A DNA stretch of 57,895 nucleotides from an uncultured Alphaproteobacteria bacterium. GTDB taxonomy: Bacteria > Pseudomonadota > Alphaproteobacteria > VGEJ01. The translations under genes and the position numbers were made by a program. Below are positions 36,954 through 45,205 of the stretch, in pieces. Each line of letters starts with the position of its first letter. Position 1 is the first letter of the stretch. The stretch is taken from assembly GCA_913041535.1 (NCBI GenBank), contig CAJWJK010000010.1:1-57895 (forward strand), read 5' to 3'. A model generated the notes under the pieces. That model had not been told where the DNA came from and searched no databases. It was given only the letters and a program-made list of their open reading frames with translations.

Positions 36954-37514
36954 TCATAATTCATCCTCTAGAAACTTATATTCCTGAGCTAAGCGGTTAT
37001 TTGTATGCGCTACGTCTTTGGAGAACTTCGACATATCGGTTGGGACTTCAGGTATTGTAGCAACGTCAATATTGGAGTCTATGTGTTGAGTGGATAGGAC
37101 GTGTCTTTTTGCCGGTATATTGCACCCATCGACTACTGCATTATGACCAACGATACATCCAGCTCCAATCAAGCAATTGAACAGCACACTTCCGAAGCCT
37201 ATGAAACATCGGTCTTTAACAGTGCATGGCCCGTGAACAATTGCACGATGCGCGATTGATGTCCGTTGACCGATGGTGACGGCGCTACCCGATAATGAGT
37301 GAATAATAACCGCATCCTGAATATTTGCGTCTTCCCCGATAACTATTGGTTCCATGTGGCCACGGTCATCGACCTCGTCTGCTCGAATAACAGCGTAAGG
37401 GCCAACGAATACGCCTGAAGAAATCTTAACTTGGCCACATATTATGGCCGTTGGGTCCACAAAGGCGCCATCATGTATTTGAGGCATGTCGCCGCGGTGG
37501 TTTCTGCGAATCAT
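36954..37514 (-). CDS. gamma-carbonic-anhydrase-like (left-handed beta-helix) protein
   Basis: A 186-residue hexapeptide-repeat protein of the gamma-CA/PaaY/CaiE group. It shows DGAFVDPTAIICGQVKISSG, GPYAVIRADEV, the metal-site histidines in IIHSLSGS, IAHRAIVHG (about 94-102) and VGHNAVVDG. Many members hydrate carbon dioxide or act in CoA thioester metabolism; some lack activity. ATG 37514 has AAGGA six bases upstream and is favoured over in-frame starts at 37532 or 37592. It is divergent from tRNA-Arg. Confidence 0.85.
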   Translation of the reverse strand: MIRRNHRGDMPQIHDGAFVDPTAIICGQVKISSGVFVGPYAVIRADEVDDRGHMEPIVIGEDANIQDAVIIHSLSGSAVTIGQRTSIAHRAIVHGPCTVKDRCFIGFGSVLFNCLIGAGCIVGHNAVVDGCNIPAKRHVLSTQHIDSNIDVATIPEVPTDMSKFSKDVAHTNNRLAQEYKFLEDEL

Positions 37515-37714
37515 CAAGCGTCCTTTCTTCATCGCCAATAATGCAAGACAATATAAGCTGAAGTCTAATATGATGTTTAGTGCACATATCATAAAGCAGT
37601 TTGAGGCCCAAGTATTAGTTGTTGATGATGTTTCTACATGTGGCGTCTATTTTATGGATTGTTACGTTTTTCAACTGTACAAATGTATTGGTTAGATAAT
37701 GCGTACGCCCTTTC

Positions 37715-37791
37715 GCGCCCGTAGCTCAGCTGGATAGAGCACCAGACTTCGAATCTGGGGGTCGGGAGTTCGAATCTCTCCGGGCGCGCCA
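37715..37791 (+). tRNA. tRNA-Arg (anticodon TCG)
   Basis: A complete 77-base cloverleaf: acceptor GCGCCCG/CGGGCGC, anticodon stem CCAGA/TCTGG with loop CTTCGAA (TCG), T arm GGGAGTTCGAATCTCTC, discriminator G and encoded CCA (37789-37791). Its 3' 46 bases (from the anticodon loop to just past CCA) are repeated 164 bp downstream. Confidence 0.98.
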
Positions 37792-37794
37792 ATT
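37749..37794 (+). repeat. 46-bp direct repeat, copy 1 (3' part of tRNA-Arg)
   Basis: This copy covers the anticodon loop, variable loop, T arm, acceptor 3' strand and CCA of tRNA-Arg plus three following bases. It is identical over 46 bases to 37913-37958. Confidence 0.95.
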
Positions 37795-37912
37795 TAGGGT
37801 TAATTATAAATAGTTTAGGGGGATGGTTTAAAGAAAACTGCGAGTTCCATGCTGGAACCCGCAGAAAATAAGTGGGGCGAGTGACGGGGTTTAAAATTAT
37901 GACCCCCAAACG
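37795..37912. other. 118-bp segment enclosed by the tRNA-Arg repeats
   Basis: It carries no gene or integrase. It includes a near-perfect hairpin CTGCGAGTTCC/GGAACCCGCAG (one A-C mismatch), and ends with GACCCCC (37901-37907), which can pair with GGGGGTC (37921-37927) of the second repeat copy. This is all that remains between the two repeats. Confidence 0.6.
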
Positions 37913-37958
37913 TCGAATCTGGGGGTCGGGAGTTCGAATCTCTCCGGGCGCGCCAATT
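37913..37958 (+). repeat. 46-bp direct repeat, copy 2 (tRNA-Arg 3' fragment, att-like)
   Basis: Exact duplicate of the 3' portion of tRNA-Arg without a 5' half, so it cannot be a functional tRNA. A displaced tRNA 3' end is the usual product of integration by a tRNA-targeting tyrosine recombinase. Confidence 0.9.
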
Positions 37959-37999
37959 CGAGGTGTCTTATCGGTGAGTTTGGGAAGGGATTTCTAGAG

Positions 38000-38302
38000 A
38001 TGTATCTCGCAATGAATCGCTTTAAGGTGGCACTAGGTAAGGAGTTTGCTTTTGAACAGATATGGAAAAATCGAGAGACTAATCTAAAGAATGTAAACGG
38101 GTTTATCGAGTTTCATTTAATTAAGGGTAGCACAACGGACACTTACACCATCTACGCTTTGCATAGCACTTGGAAATCAGAATCTGATTTCACCAACTGG
38201 ACAAAATCCTAAGCATTTCGCTCTTTTCATAAAAGCGCTGGGCAACACCGTGAGGTTTATCTAGACCATCCAGTATTTGAGGGGTTTGAAGTCATAATAT
38301 AG
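38000..38302 (+). pseudogene. ABM-like monooxygenase gene interrupted by an in-frame TAA
   Basis: The frame starts at ATG 38000 (MYLAMNRFKVALGKEFAFEQ) and reads a typical small ABM domain with NGFIEFHLIKG, YTIYALHSTWKSESDFTNWTKS. A TAA at 38210-38212 then interrupts it, but the same frame continues without shift as AFRSFHKSAGQHREVYLDHP and FEGFEVII to TAG at 38302. This continuation is exactly the C-terminal part such proteins need; the expected residue at the stop is probably Glu (GAA to TAA). The upstream ORF alone would be 70 residues. Either a recent pseudogene or a base error; it lies 41 bp after the tRNA-Arg fragment. Confidence 0.8.
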
Positions 38303-38537
38303 GCCAAATATAGGCCAAAAAGATTAAAACTAGTTTGTTTGAAACGGTCCCCTTGTTGCCACATGGTCGTTTTATGTCTGAATGCAATTGTGTGAGAGGT
38401 AGTTTCAAACTTTAAGTATGGTTTAGATGTTAAACTTTAGATTGCTTTGGGTGTCGTTGTTGTTGAACGAAGTGTTGGCAACCAGATACACTTACGAAAA
38501 TTAACCAGTTCGATGCGTGTACCGAATGGAGGCTTTA

Positions 38538-39326
38538 ATGAATCAGCAAACAAAGGGCGGGGCAATCGTAACGGGTGCCGCAAGTGGTATTGGGAGAGCG
38601 ATAGCAGAAGGATTATCTCTTGATGGATTTTCTGTTTTGATTGCTGACCTTGATGAAGAAAGGGGAAATTTAGCAGCTGATGAAATCGGGGCTGTGAGCG
38701 GTGCTCAGACAGTTTTTCTTTCAACCGACGTAACGCAACGCGATCAAGTTTGTGCGGCAGTTGCTAGATGCCAGGACCAATTCGGTAATATCAAGGTGAT
38801 GGTGAACAATGCAGGGTTTAACAAACCGGAGCCCTTTCTAAACGCAAGTGAAGAGATGTGGCACAAGATACTAGACGTGAACGCATTGGCAGTTCTCATT
38901 GGCACGCAAGAAGCAGCAAAGGCTATGATCGCGGATCAGGTTCGTGGTAAAATAGTAAACGTGGCGTCAATAACGGGCCGAACGGGTTTTGCTGATCATG
39001 CGCCTTACTCTGCAAGTAAGGCAGCCGTCATCAGCCTGACACAGTCGGGGGCTCGGGCACTGGCCGGAAATGGTATTACAGTAAATGCTATTGCGCCGGG
39101 GGTTGTTGCGACTCCTTTGTGGGAGCAACTTGATATTGATCTAATGGAGATGGGTGTGAGTTCGGCTCCAGGAGAAGCCATAGCGGCACTGGAGAAGGAA
39201 ATACTATTAGGGCGCGTGGCCAAGCCTCGCGATATAGTGGGGACGGCTTTATTTCTCTCATCTGAAGGGTCGGACTATATGACCGGTCAAACTCTGATGA
39301 TTGATGGCGGGATGATTTTGCAATAA
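38538..39326 (+). CDS. SDR family oxidoreductase
   Basis: The 262-residue protein is a classical short-chain dehydrogenase: TGAASGIGRAIAEGL (about 13-27), ADLDEERG at the end of the second strand (Asp, NAD preference), NNAGFNKPEPF (about 88-98), VNVASITG with catalytic Ser, and YSASKAAV (Tyr and Lys). 3-hydroxybutyrate or sugar-type dehydrogenases have this layout. The ATG at 38538 follows GGAGG at good spacing. It is the first gene of a same-strand run that includes the VOC protein, the sugar-type ABC transporter and PhyH. Confidence 0.92.
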   Translation: MNQQTKGGAIVTGAASGIGRAIAEGLSLDGFSVLIADLDEERGNLAADEIGAVSGAQTVFLSTDVTQRDQVCAAVARCQDQFGNIKVMVNNAGFNKPEPFLNASEEMWHKILDVNALAVLIGTQEAAKAMIADQVRGKIVNVASITGRTGFADHAPYSASKAAVISLTQSGARALAGNGITVNAIAPGVVATPLWEQLDIDLMEMGVSSAPGEAIAALEKEILLGRVAKPRDIVGTALFLSSEGSDYMTGQTLMIDGGMILQ

Positions 39327-39387
39327 GGGCAGAGAAGTCTTTGACATAGCGTGCTGTTAAAAGTTCCATAGTTGATGGGAGGAAAGT

Positions 39388-40305
39388 ATGTCGGTTCAAT
39401 CATTACAGCATTATTGTCTGGCCATACCTGACCTAGGGATCGGCAGAAAGTTTTACGAAGATTTTGGATTGGAAGCCGAGGATCGTGGAGATCATGTAGC
39501 ATTGCGCTGCGCCGGCCGTAATCAGGATCAGGTGATTCTTGTTGAAGGGGCAGTTAGGCAATTACATCACATCAGTTTTGGCACTAATGAGAGTTCATTA
39601 ATCTCCATAAGGAAGGAGATTTATAAAAGCGGCACTCAACTGGTTGATCCTCCTAACTGCGTATCTCAAGATGGTCTATGGTTTCGTGATCCAGAAGGCG
39701 CGCTCGTTAATGTACGGGTAGCCGAATCGGCTCCCTGGGCTGATGCGCCCAAATGGCAAATCAATACTCCAGGGCACTGTATTCGCAAGGGTGTACGTGG
39801 TGGTCCGCCAAGAGATATTGTTGTCAAACCACGTCGTCTTGGGCACGTGATGACTTTTGCTGCTAACATACAACGCCAAGAGGAATTCTATACACAGGTG
39901 CTTGGTTTGTGCCTCAGTGACAGGTCACAAGATATTGTAACGTTTTTGCATTGTGCGGGAGGCAGTGATCACCATGTGATCGCCTTTCTTTCTGACGCCA
40001 AGCGGGGATTTCACCACGCAAGTTTTGAAGTGGCGAATGTAGATGAGGTGGGATTTGGTGGCCGCCATATGATCGCTAAAGGTTACCGAGATGGCTGGGG
40101 ATTCGGCCGCCATGCCATCGGTTCAAATTTCTTTCATTATATACGAGATCCTTGGGGCGGAATGGCAGAGTATTTTTGTGATATTGACTACATTCCAGCT
40201 GGAACTATGTGGGAAGCACAGAATTGGCCAGCGGAAAGCTCGCTTTACTTATGGGGCCCGGACGTGCCCGAGGATTTCCCTGTTAATTTTGAAAACATGG
40301 AATGA
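39388..40305 (+). CDS. two-module VOC-family extradiol dioxygenase-like protein
   Basis: The 305-residue protein has two vicinal-oxygen-chelate modules. The N-terminal one (about 4-110) begins LQHYCLAIPDLGIGRKFYED; the C-terminal one (about 150-270) carries the likely metal ligands His153 (RLGHVMTF), His209 or 210 (FHHASFEV) and Glu261 (GMAEYF), spaced as in type I extradiol ring-cleaving dioxygenases. A C-terminal tail rich in Trp and Pro (AQNWPAESSLYLWGPDVPEDF) follows. It may cleave a catechol-like intermediate or open another ring. RBS GGGAGG precedes ATG 39388. It lies 61 bp after the SDR gene. Confidence 0.85.
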   Translation: MSVQSLQHYCLAIPDLGIGRKFYEDFGLEAEDRGDHVALRCAGRNQDQVILVEGAVRQLHHISFGTNESSLISIRKEIYKSGTQLVDPPNCVSQDGLWFRDPEGALVNVRVAESAPWADAPKWQINTPGHCIRKGVRGGPPRDIVVKPRRLGHVMTFAANIQRQEEFYTQVLGLCLSDRSQDIVTFLHCAGGSDHHVIAFLSDAKRGFHHASFEVANVDEVGFGGRHMIAKGYRDGWGFGRHAIGSNFFHYIRDPWGGMAEYFCDIDYIPAGTMWEAQNWPAESSLYLWGPDVPEDFPVNFENME

Positions 40306-40336
40306 GACAATCGGAATAGCTTTTGGGCTTTAAGCC

Positions 40337-40371
40337 AGTGTGCTGGAAGAAACACTAGAATTGTTTTTTTT
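40337..40371 (+). terminator. weak terminator candidate after the VOC gene
   Basis: AGTGT and ACACT form a short 5-bp stem with a 10-base loop, followed five bases later by an eight-T run. The stem is weak but the T-run is strong; it may separate the SDR-VOC transcript from the ABC operon. Confidence 0.3.
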
Positions 40372-40464
40372 CAATAAAGCATATGTGAAGTATCCATACG
40401 GTTAAACTGTGTTATGATCTTGATAATAAGACCCAAAGGTCTGTAAAAATCAGGGAGATGACGT

Positions 40465-41529
40465 ATGCGAATATTTCGAATTGTCGGTTTATCGGCGTTG
40501 GGATGCGCTTTAGCTCTTAGCGCCTTGCTTTCAGGTTTTGCAGCATCAGCTGCTGATAAATACCGTGTAATTTACATTGCACCACAACTGAATAATTCTG
40601 CAGACATTGTCATTGGAAGAAATTGGCAAGAAGTTGCACAGAACCTTGGCATGGAAGCCGTGCTTAAGAATGCTGAAACTGATGCCAAACGTGAAGCTGA
40701 CGAGTGGGCAACGGCTATTGCTCTTGGTTACGATGCGATAGTAGGTGGTCCGGTAGACAGCTTCGCTGCTACAATCAACGTACAGAAGGCTAACGCAGCA
40801 GGCATTCCAGTATTCATGCTGGGTCGAACCTCGGCTGGCGGCAAGGTAGAGTTAATCGCTCGAGCGGATAACATTTCACTCGGAACTATTGCTGCCGAGG
40901 AGCTTGTTGCCAGAATAATTGAGCAGCGCGGTGAGGCCTCCGGTAAAGTACTTGAGCTCCATGGTCCTATGGACCAAGTTAATGCGCGCCAGCGCAGCGA
41001 GGCGATTCAAGCCGTACTTGCTAAATATCCTAATATTGAATTAATTCGCAAATTGCAGCATTGGACGCCGGAGGAATTCTTTGACATTACTAAGTCTGTC
41101 GCGAGCAGCAATGATCTAGTTGGGATCACTATGGGTAGTGATGTCATTCCAGGGATTGATGCGGCGCTGGATTCAATCGGTCAGCTGAAAAAGATTGGTG
41201 ATCCAGACCACATCGTATTGTCCGGCATCGATGCGGATCCTCGTATCCTTGATTTGATGGGTGAGGGGATGTGGGATGTATCGGCACTTCAAGATATGGT
41301 CGGCTACGGCACAATCTTGGCGCACTATATCAAGGATTATTTGGACGGGAAGTACAAAATAAGTTCGGCCGGACCGATTGATAATCCTGGTGCACCGTAT
41401 CATGGTATTGAAGCGCGGTGGTCAGAGGATACTGAAGGATGGGAAATACAAACCCCGAGCCGACCAGTGGATCAATCTAACTATACCGATCCCACACTAT
41501 GGGGTAACGCAATTAAGAGATACCAATAA
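40465..41529 (+). CDS. sugar-type ABC transporter substrate-binding protein
   Basis: A 354-residue periplasmic protein with a Sec signal peptide of about 29 residues (LGCALALSALLSGFAASAA). The mature protein has the two-lobed ribose-binding fold: YRVIYIAPQLNNSADIVIG, EWATAIALGYDAIVGGPVDSF, ANAAGIPVFMLGRT, GKVLELHGPMDQVNARQRSEA. This is a Peripla_BP_4-type binder for a sugar, polyol or sugar-like compound. RBS GGGAGATG lies before ATG 40465. It heads a binder-permease-ATPase operon like FrcBCA. The true ligand is unknown. Confidence 0.92.
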   Translation: MRIFRIVGLSALGCALALSALLSGFAASAADKYRVIYIAPQLNNSADIVIGRNWQEVAQNLGMEAVLKNAETDAKREADEWATAIALGYDAIVGGPVDSFAATINVQKANAAGIPVFMLGRTSAGGKVELIARADNISLGTIAAEELVARIIEQRGEASGKVLELHGPMDQVNARQRSEAIQAVLAKYPNIELIRKLQHWTPEEFFDITKSVASSNDLVGITMGSDVIPGIDAALDSIGQLKKIGDPDHIVLSGIDADPRILDLMGEGMWDVSALQDMVGYGTILAHYIKDYLDGKYKISSAGPIDNPGAPYHGIEARWSEDTEGWEIQTPSRPVDQSNYTDPTLWGNAIKRYQ

Positions 41530-41540
41530 CAAGCCTCGAA

Positions 41541-41587
41541 GTCGGGTCGGAAGTGCTTTCCTGATTATACCAGTGCTCCGATCCGAC
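41541..41587 (+). other. intergenic stem-loop between binder and permease genes
   Basis: GTCGGGTCGG (41541-41550) pairs with CCGATCCGAC (41578-41587) through a 10-bp stem with one G-T pair, closing a 27-base loop. No T-run follows, and the permease start is 23 bp away. Such structures in ABC operons usually hold the binder mRNA level above that of the membrane genes. Confidence 0.65.
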
Positions 41588-41609
41588 CTCACATATAGGT
41601 GATATCCAG

Positions 41610-42587
41610 TTGACTAGATTTCTACTACGAAACGCAGTTTGGGTTGTTCTCGTAGTAGTTACGATAGGGTTCGTAGTGTATGAGCCACGGATGTTATCGC
41701 TACGCATACTCATCAACGTGCTTGAGCATTCTTCTATACTTGGCATTTTGGTGATTGGAATGATCTTTTGTCTTCTCGCTGGTCGATTTGATCTATCATC
41801 TGAATCAACATTAGGTTTCAGTGCGATAGTCGGAGCATGGTTGGTTTCGACCAATATACACTTTGGTTCAGGCTGGCTTTGGCCACCGGTAGCGGTGGTT
41901 CTCTTGATGCTTGCGATGGGGGCGGCAGTCGGTTGTATTAATAGCTTCTTCATCATAAAGCTTCGTGTTAATGCCTTTATTGTGACGTTGGCTATGTTGC
42001 TAACGTTACGTGGCTTTACATACGTTTTTACTAACGCCAATACGATGTACGATTTTCCGGAATCATTTATGGCCCTTGGCGGTTACAGTATTAGCGGCAT
42101 GTTGCCGGTGTCGGTCATTCTATTCCTGGGACTATTCTTATTTAGCCAGTTTGTACTCAGCTATACACGCTTTGGCCGTGACCTTTATGCAATTGGTGGA
42201 AACCGAGCAGCAGCATTTGCTGCCGGGATCAGGGTAGATAGACAAACATTTGCTGCTTTCGTTATTTCTGGAATGCTTGGCGGTCTTGCGGGATGGGTGC
42301 TTGCTGGGCGTCTTCAGGCCGTAACTATAGGCCTGGGTGAGGGTATGGTATTCGAGGTATTTGCAGCTGCAGTCATAGGAGGCGTTAGTTTGTCGGGAGG
42401 GAAGGGAAATATGATGGGTCCTCTCGGCGGCGTTCTATTGTTGGGAGTTATCACTACTGGTTTAAGCGTTATGCCTATATCGAGTTTCTGGGTTGACGCA
42501 GTTCGGGGTGTACTTATCCTTGCAGCAGTTGTGCTTTGGCGGATCACAGAAATTTATGAGGAACGATGGAGAAAGAGCATACCGTGA
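41610..42587 (+). CDS. sugar-type ABC transporter permease (RbsC/FrcC-like)
   Basis: A 325-residue inner-membrane protein with about eight to ten hydrophobic helices. LAGRFDLSSESTLGFSAIVGAWL and the EAA-like loop ALGG...GRDLYAIGGNRAAAFAAGIRVDR are typical for BPD_transp_2 permeases; the C-terminal GGVSLSGGKGNMMGPLGGVLLLGV is also standard. The start is TTG 41610, supported by AGGTGA eight bases upstream. The ATPase gene starts 22 bp before its end. It carries the ligand of the preceding binder. Confidence 0.92.
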   Translation: MTRFLLRNAVWVVLVVVTIGFVVYEPRMLSLRILINVLEHSSILGILVIGMIFCLLAGRFDLSSESTLGFSAIVGAWLVSTNIHFGSGWLWPPVAVVLLMLAMGAAVGCINSFFIIKLRVNAFIVTLAMLLTLRGFTYVFTNANTMYDFPESFMALGGYSISGMLPVSVILFLGLFLFSQFVLSYTRFGRDLYAIGGNRAAAFAAGIRVDRQTFAAFVISGMLGGLAGWVLAGRLQAVTIGLGEGMVFEVFAAAVIGGVSLSGGKGNMMGPLGGVLLLGVITTGLSVMPISSFWVDAVRGVLILAAVVLWRITEIYEERWRKSIP

Positions 42588-43336
42588 CACCAGAGGATGG
42601 CGAGGACACTGCAATCCTGAAGGTGCGGGGTCTTTCCAAGACATTTGACCATGTGGTCGCCCTGGATGATGTAAGCTTCGACATCAACTCCCAAGAGGTT
42701 TTAGGTCTCGTCGGAGATAATGGTGCTGGTAAGTCAACTTTGATCAAACTGGTTTCGGGTGTTTACCGAGCGAACGCTGGCAAGGTTGTTTTTGGGGGTC
42801 GTCAAGTTGAGTTTAACAGCCCTCGAGAATCGCGTGATTCTGGCATTGAAGTTATTTATCAAGATATGGCACTCGTAGACGAATTAGAGGTATGGGAAAA
42901 TGTTTTCCTTGGCCGACAATTACGACATGGTTTTGGTGTCATTGATCGAAAACGGATGATCGAAGAGGCTGCAAGTCTGTTGGAACGTCTTGGTCTCGGT
43001 TCTCTTTCGCCAACGACACAGGTTGGCTACCTGTCGGGTGGGCAGAAGAAGGGTGTAGCAATCTCGCGCGCACTCTATTGGGATACCCGCGTGATATTTA
43101 TGGATGAACCGACTGCAGCACTGGCGGTGATCGAAATTCAGCGGGTACTAGAGCTGATTGAGAGGTTGAGAGAAAAGGGGGTAGCTGTTGTGTTTGTCAG
43201 TCATAACCTTAAGGAGATTTTGGGTGTCACTAATCGAATTATTGTGCTTCACCGAGGTCAACTTACGGGCATTCTTGATACTAAGGAGACTGATGAGGAT
43301 GAAGTTATCCGATTAATGATGGGTGGAGAAAATTAG
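42566..43336 (+). CDS. sugar-type ABC transporter ATP-binding protein, single-domain (FrcA-like)
   Basis: The 256-residue ATPase has Walker A GDNGAGKSTLIK (about 51-62), Q-loop in IYQDMALVDELEVWENVFLG, the signature LSGGQKKGVAISRAL (about 155-169), Walker B RVIFMDEPTAAL (about 174-185), and the H-loop VFVSHNLKE. Most sugar transporters of this class (RbsA, XylG) use a 500-residue double ATPase; a single-domain protein matches FrcA. It overlaps the permease by 22 bp, and AGGAACG precedes ATG 42566. It powers import of the binder's ligand. Confidence 0.93.
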   Translation: MEKEHTVTPEDGEDTAILKVRGLSKTFDHVVALDDVSFDINSQEVLGLVGDNGAGKSTLIKLVSGVYRANAGKVVFGGRQVEFNSPRESRDSGIEVIYQDMALVDELEVWENVFLGRQLRHGFGVIDRKRMIEEAASLLERLGLGSLSPTTQVGYLSGGQKKGVAISRALYWDTRVIFMDEPTAALAVIEIQRVLELIERLREKGVAVVFVSHNLKEILGVTNRIIVLHRGQLTGILDTKETDEDEVIRLMMGGEN

Positions 43337-43389
43337 TATTAAGTAACTCTTCGATGAAATCCGCGAAGTGTGGCAAAAGGAGACGATAA

Positions 43390-44361
43390 ATGGCACTTAC
43401 CGAGGCACAGGTGGCAAAGTATGAAAGCGATGGATTTCTAATTGTCGAGGATGTGTTTAAAGACAATGATTTGGAGCTGGTTATCGGTGAGATAGAGAAT
43501 CAAGTCACCGTCCTTGCAGACCGTTTGTTTGCTGCTGGTAAGATCACTAGTAAGTATACGGACAGGGACTGGTACACGAGAATGATTGCTATCGCGAAAG
43601 AGTTTGACGAAGCCCCTGGATTGTTTCAGGTAAGTACACCAATGGGCCAAGAACTTGCTCGTTTATGGTCTTCCGACACCCTTTTGAATATGGTAGAGCA
43701 GTTTATTGGGTCTGATATAGAGGGTGGAGCAATCTGGAATGTTCGGCCAAAGGTTCCAGAGAATGCTTTAATGACAGTCCCTTGGCACCAGGATAGCGGT
43801 TACTTGGCCCCTGACGGGCAATACACGGCCCAGCCAGCCTGCTGGATTCCTCTTCTCGATGTAAATGAAGAGATGGGATGTTTACAGGTAGTTCGTGGAG
43901 GGCACATGCCTCTAGGAAATACAACCCATCACGTTGAGAAAAAGACTGGTGATTCTCGTTCGTGGTACCTTTACATCCAAGAGGACGATCTTCCTTCTGG
44001 CGATATTATCACATGTGAATTGAAAAAAGGGTCGGTTCTCTTTTTGCATGAAAATTTACCCCACCGTGGTCTGTGGAATAGATCCAATTATGTGCGGTGG
44101 GCAATCGATGTACGCTGGCAGCGCCCAAGTGACCCAACTGGATTAGAAGGAGTTCTTATTCGTGGCCCCCGCATGCGTAGTTCTGACGACCCAAGCTTTC
44201 GGCCTGATATGATGAGATGGGCTGCTGAAGAGCGCAAAAAGTATGAAGAGTGGGTTAACCGCGGAGAAAGTGATCCACTGGATCCATCTATCGATGGTTC
44301 GTGGTATTTTGCACGATGGGATTCAGATTTTAAGGATGCAGCATTGGAAACGGAGAGTTAG
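43390..44361 (+). CDS. phytanoyl-CoA dioxygenase (PhyH) family protein
   Basis: The 323-residue Fe(II)/2-oxoglutarate oxygenase has the metal triad His133 and Asp135 (WHQDSGY) and His225 (LPHRGLWN), with a following Arg in NYVRWAIDVRWQ for 2-oxoglutarate. Such enzymes hydroxylate a carbon next to a CoA ester, sugar or amino acid-like group. The ATG 43390 follows AGGAGACG. It comes 53 bp after the ABC ATPase gene and likely acts on the imported compound or a derivative; the substrate is unknown. Confidence 0.9.
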   Translation: MALTEAQVAKYESDGFLIVEDVFKDNDLELVIGEIENQVTVLADRLFAAGKITSKYTDRDWYTRMIAIAKEFDEAPGLFQVSTPMGQELARLWSSDTLLNMVEQFIGSDIEGGAIWNVRPKVPENALMTVPWHQDSGYLAPDGQYTAQPACWIPLLDVNEEMGCLQVVRGGHMPLGNTTHHVEKKTGDSRSWYLYIQEDDLPSGDIITCELKKGSVLFLHENLPHRGLWNRSNYVRWAIDVRWQRPSDPTGLEGVLIRGPRMRSSDDPSFRPDMMRWAAEERKKYEEWVNRGESDPLDPSIDGSWYFARWDSDFKDAALETES

Positions 44362-44541
44362 GTAAATGGTGGGTCCTGTCGGGATCCTATATTAGGATGT
44401 AAAGTTAAGTAACGATGGTATTTAGTTGATATTAAATCAATTTAGTGGCTTACCATTCTCTTCTTTTGCATACGAAGTATTCGAATAAACGTGCGTACAT
44501 TGGTGCGTGGCTAATTGTGTTTCTAAAGTTTTGGTTTAGCA

Positions 44542-45156
44542 ATGCTTTTTCCACAAGATGTTCTAAACTTCTGGTTTGGTCCGAATGGTCCAATTAACTT
44601 AAAGAACGCGAAGCCAATTTGGTTCGAGTGCACAGAGCAAGACGACGAAGAGATTCGTAAGAAGTTCCTGACGACCTATGATCTGGCTACCGCCGGAGAA
44701 TTGGATAAGAACAAAGAGCGTTCGGATGGGTGCTTGGCTCTTATTGTTACGTTGGATCAATTTCCGAGACACATATTTCGTGGCAGTCCTAAATCCTTTG
44801 AATCTGATGAACAGGCGTTAAGTTATGCTCGATGGGCCATTGAAAAACGTTTTGATGAGATCTACCCGCCTTTAGCTAGAGTATTTATCTATCTGCCTTT
44901 TGAGCATAGTGAAAATCTACACGATCAGCAGCGTTGCGTGGAACTGATGCACGCCCTTCCGGATTACAGCTATAAGTCAGAGAACATAAGGTTTGCTTCG
45001 AGACATCTGGAAATAATAGAACGCTTTGGGCGCTTTCCACATCGAAATGAGATTCTTGGGCGTGAAAGTACTCAAGAAGAGCTCGTGTTTTTGAAAGAGC
45101 CAGATTCCTCCTTCATTTGGCCTAAGAGCTGGAATCGCAATGAAAGTGTGAGGTAA
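44542..45156 (+). CDS. DUF924 family protein
   Basis: A 204-residue, mostly helical protein. It shows the family pattern VLNFWFGPNG, CLALIVTLDQFPRHIFRGSP (about 65-84), YLPFEHSENLHDQQRCVELM (about 116-135) and HLEIIERFGRFPHRNEILGRES near the end. The function of DUF924 is unknown; its repeat structure resembles TPR proteins. It is separated by 180 bp from the PhyH gene, and no clear ribosome site precedes ATG 44542. Confidence 0.88.
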   Translation: MLFPQDVLNFWFGPNGPINLKNAKPIWFECTEQDDEEIRKKFLTTYDLATAGELDKNKERSDGCLALIVTLDQFPRHIFRGSPKSFESDEQALSYARWAIEKRFDEIYPPLARVFIYLPFEHSENLHDQQRCVELMHALPDYSYKSENIRFASRHLEIIERFGRFPHRNEILGRESTQEELVFLKEPDSSFIWPKSWNRNESVR

Positions 45157-45205
45157 GGAGGTAATGTGTTAGTGAACCGATCTGAGTTTATACCCATAGA
45201 TCATT

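Noticed and set aside
37913-37958. Second functional tRNA-Arg gene
   Set aside because: The 5' half, D arm and acceptor strand are missing, so it is only a fragment.
38210-38212. TAA in the ABM gene as a recoded sense codon
   Set aside because: Recoding of TAA is not known in this type of organism and many genes here end in TAA. A mutation or base error is simpler.
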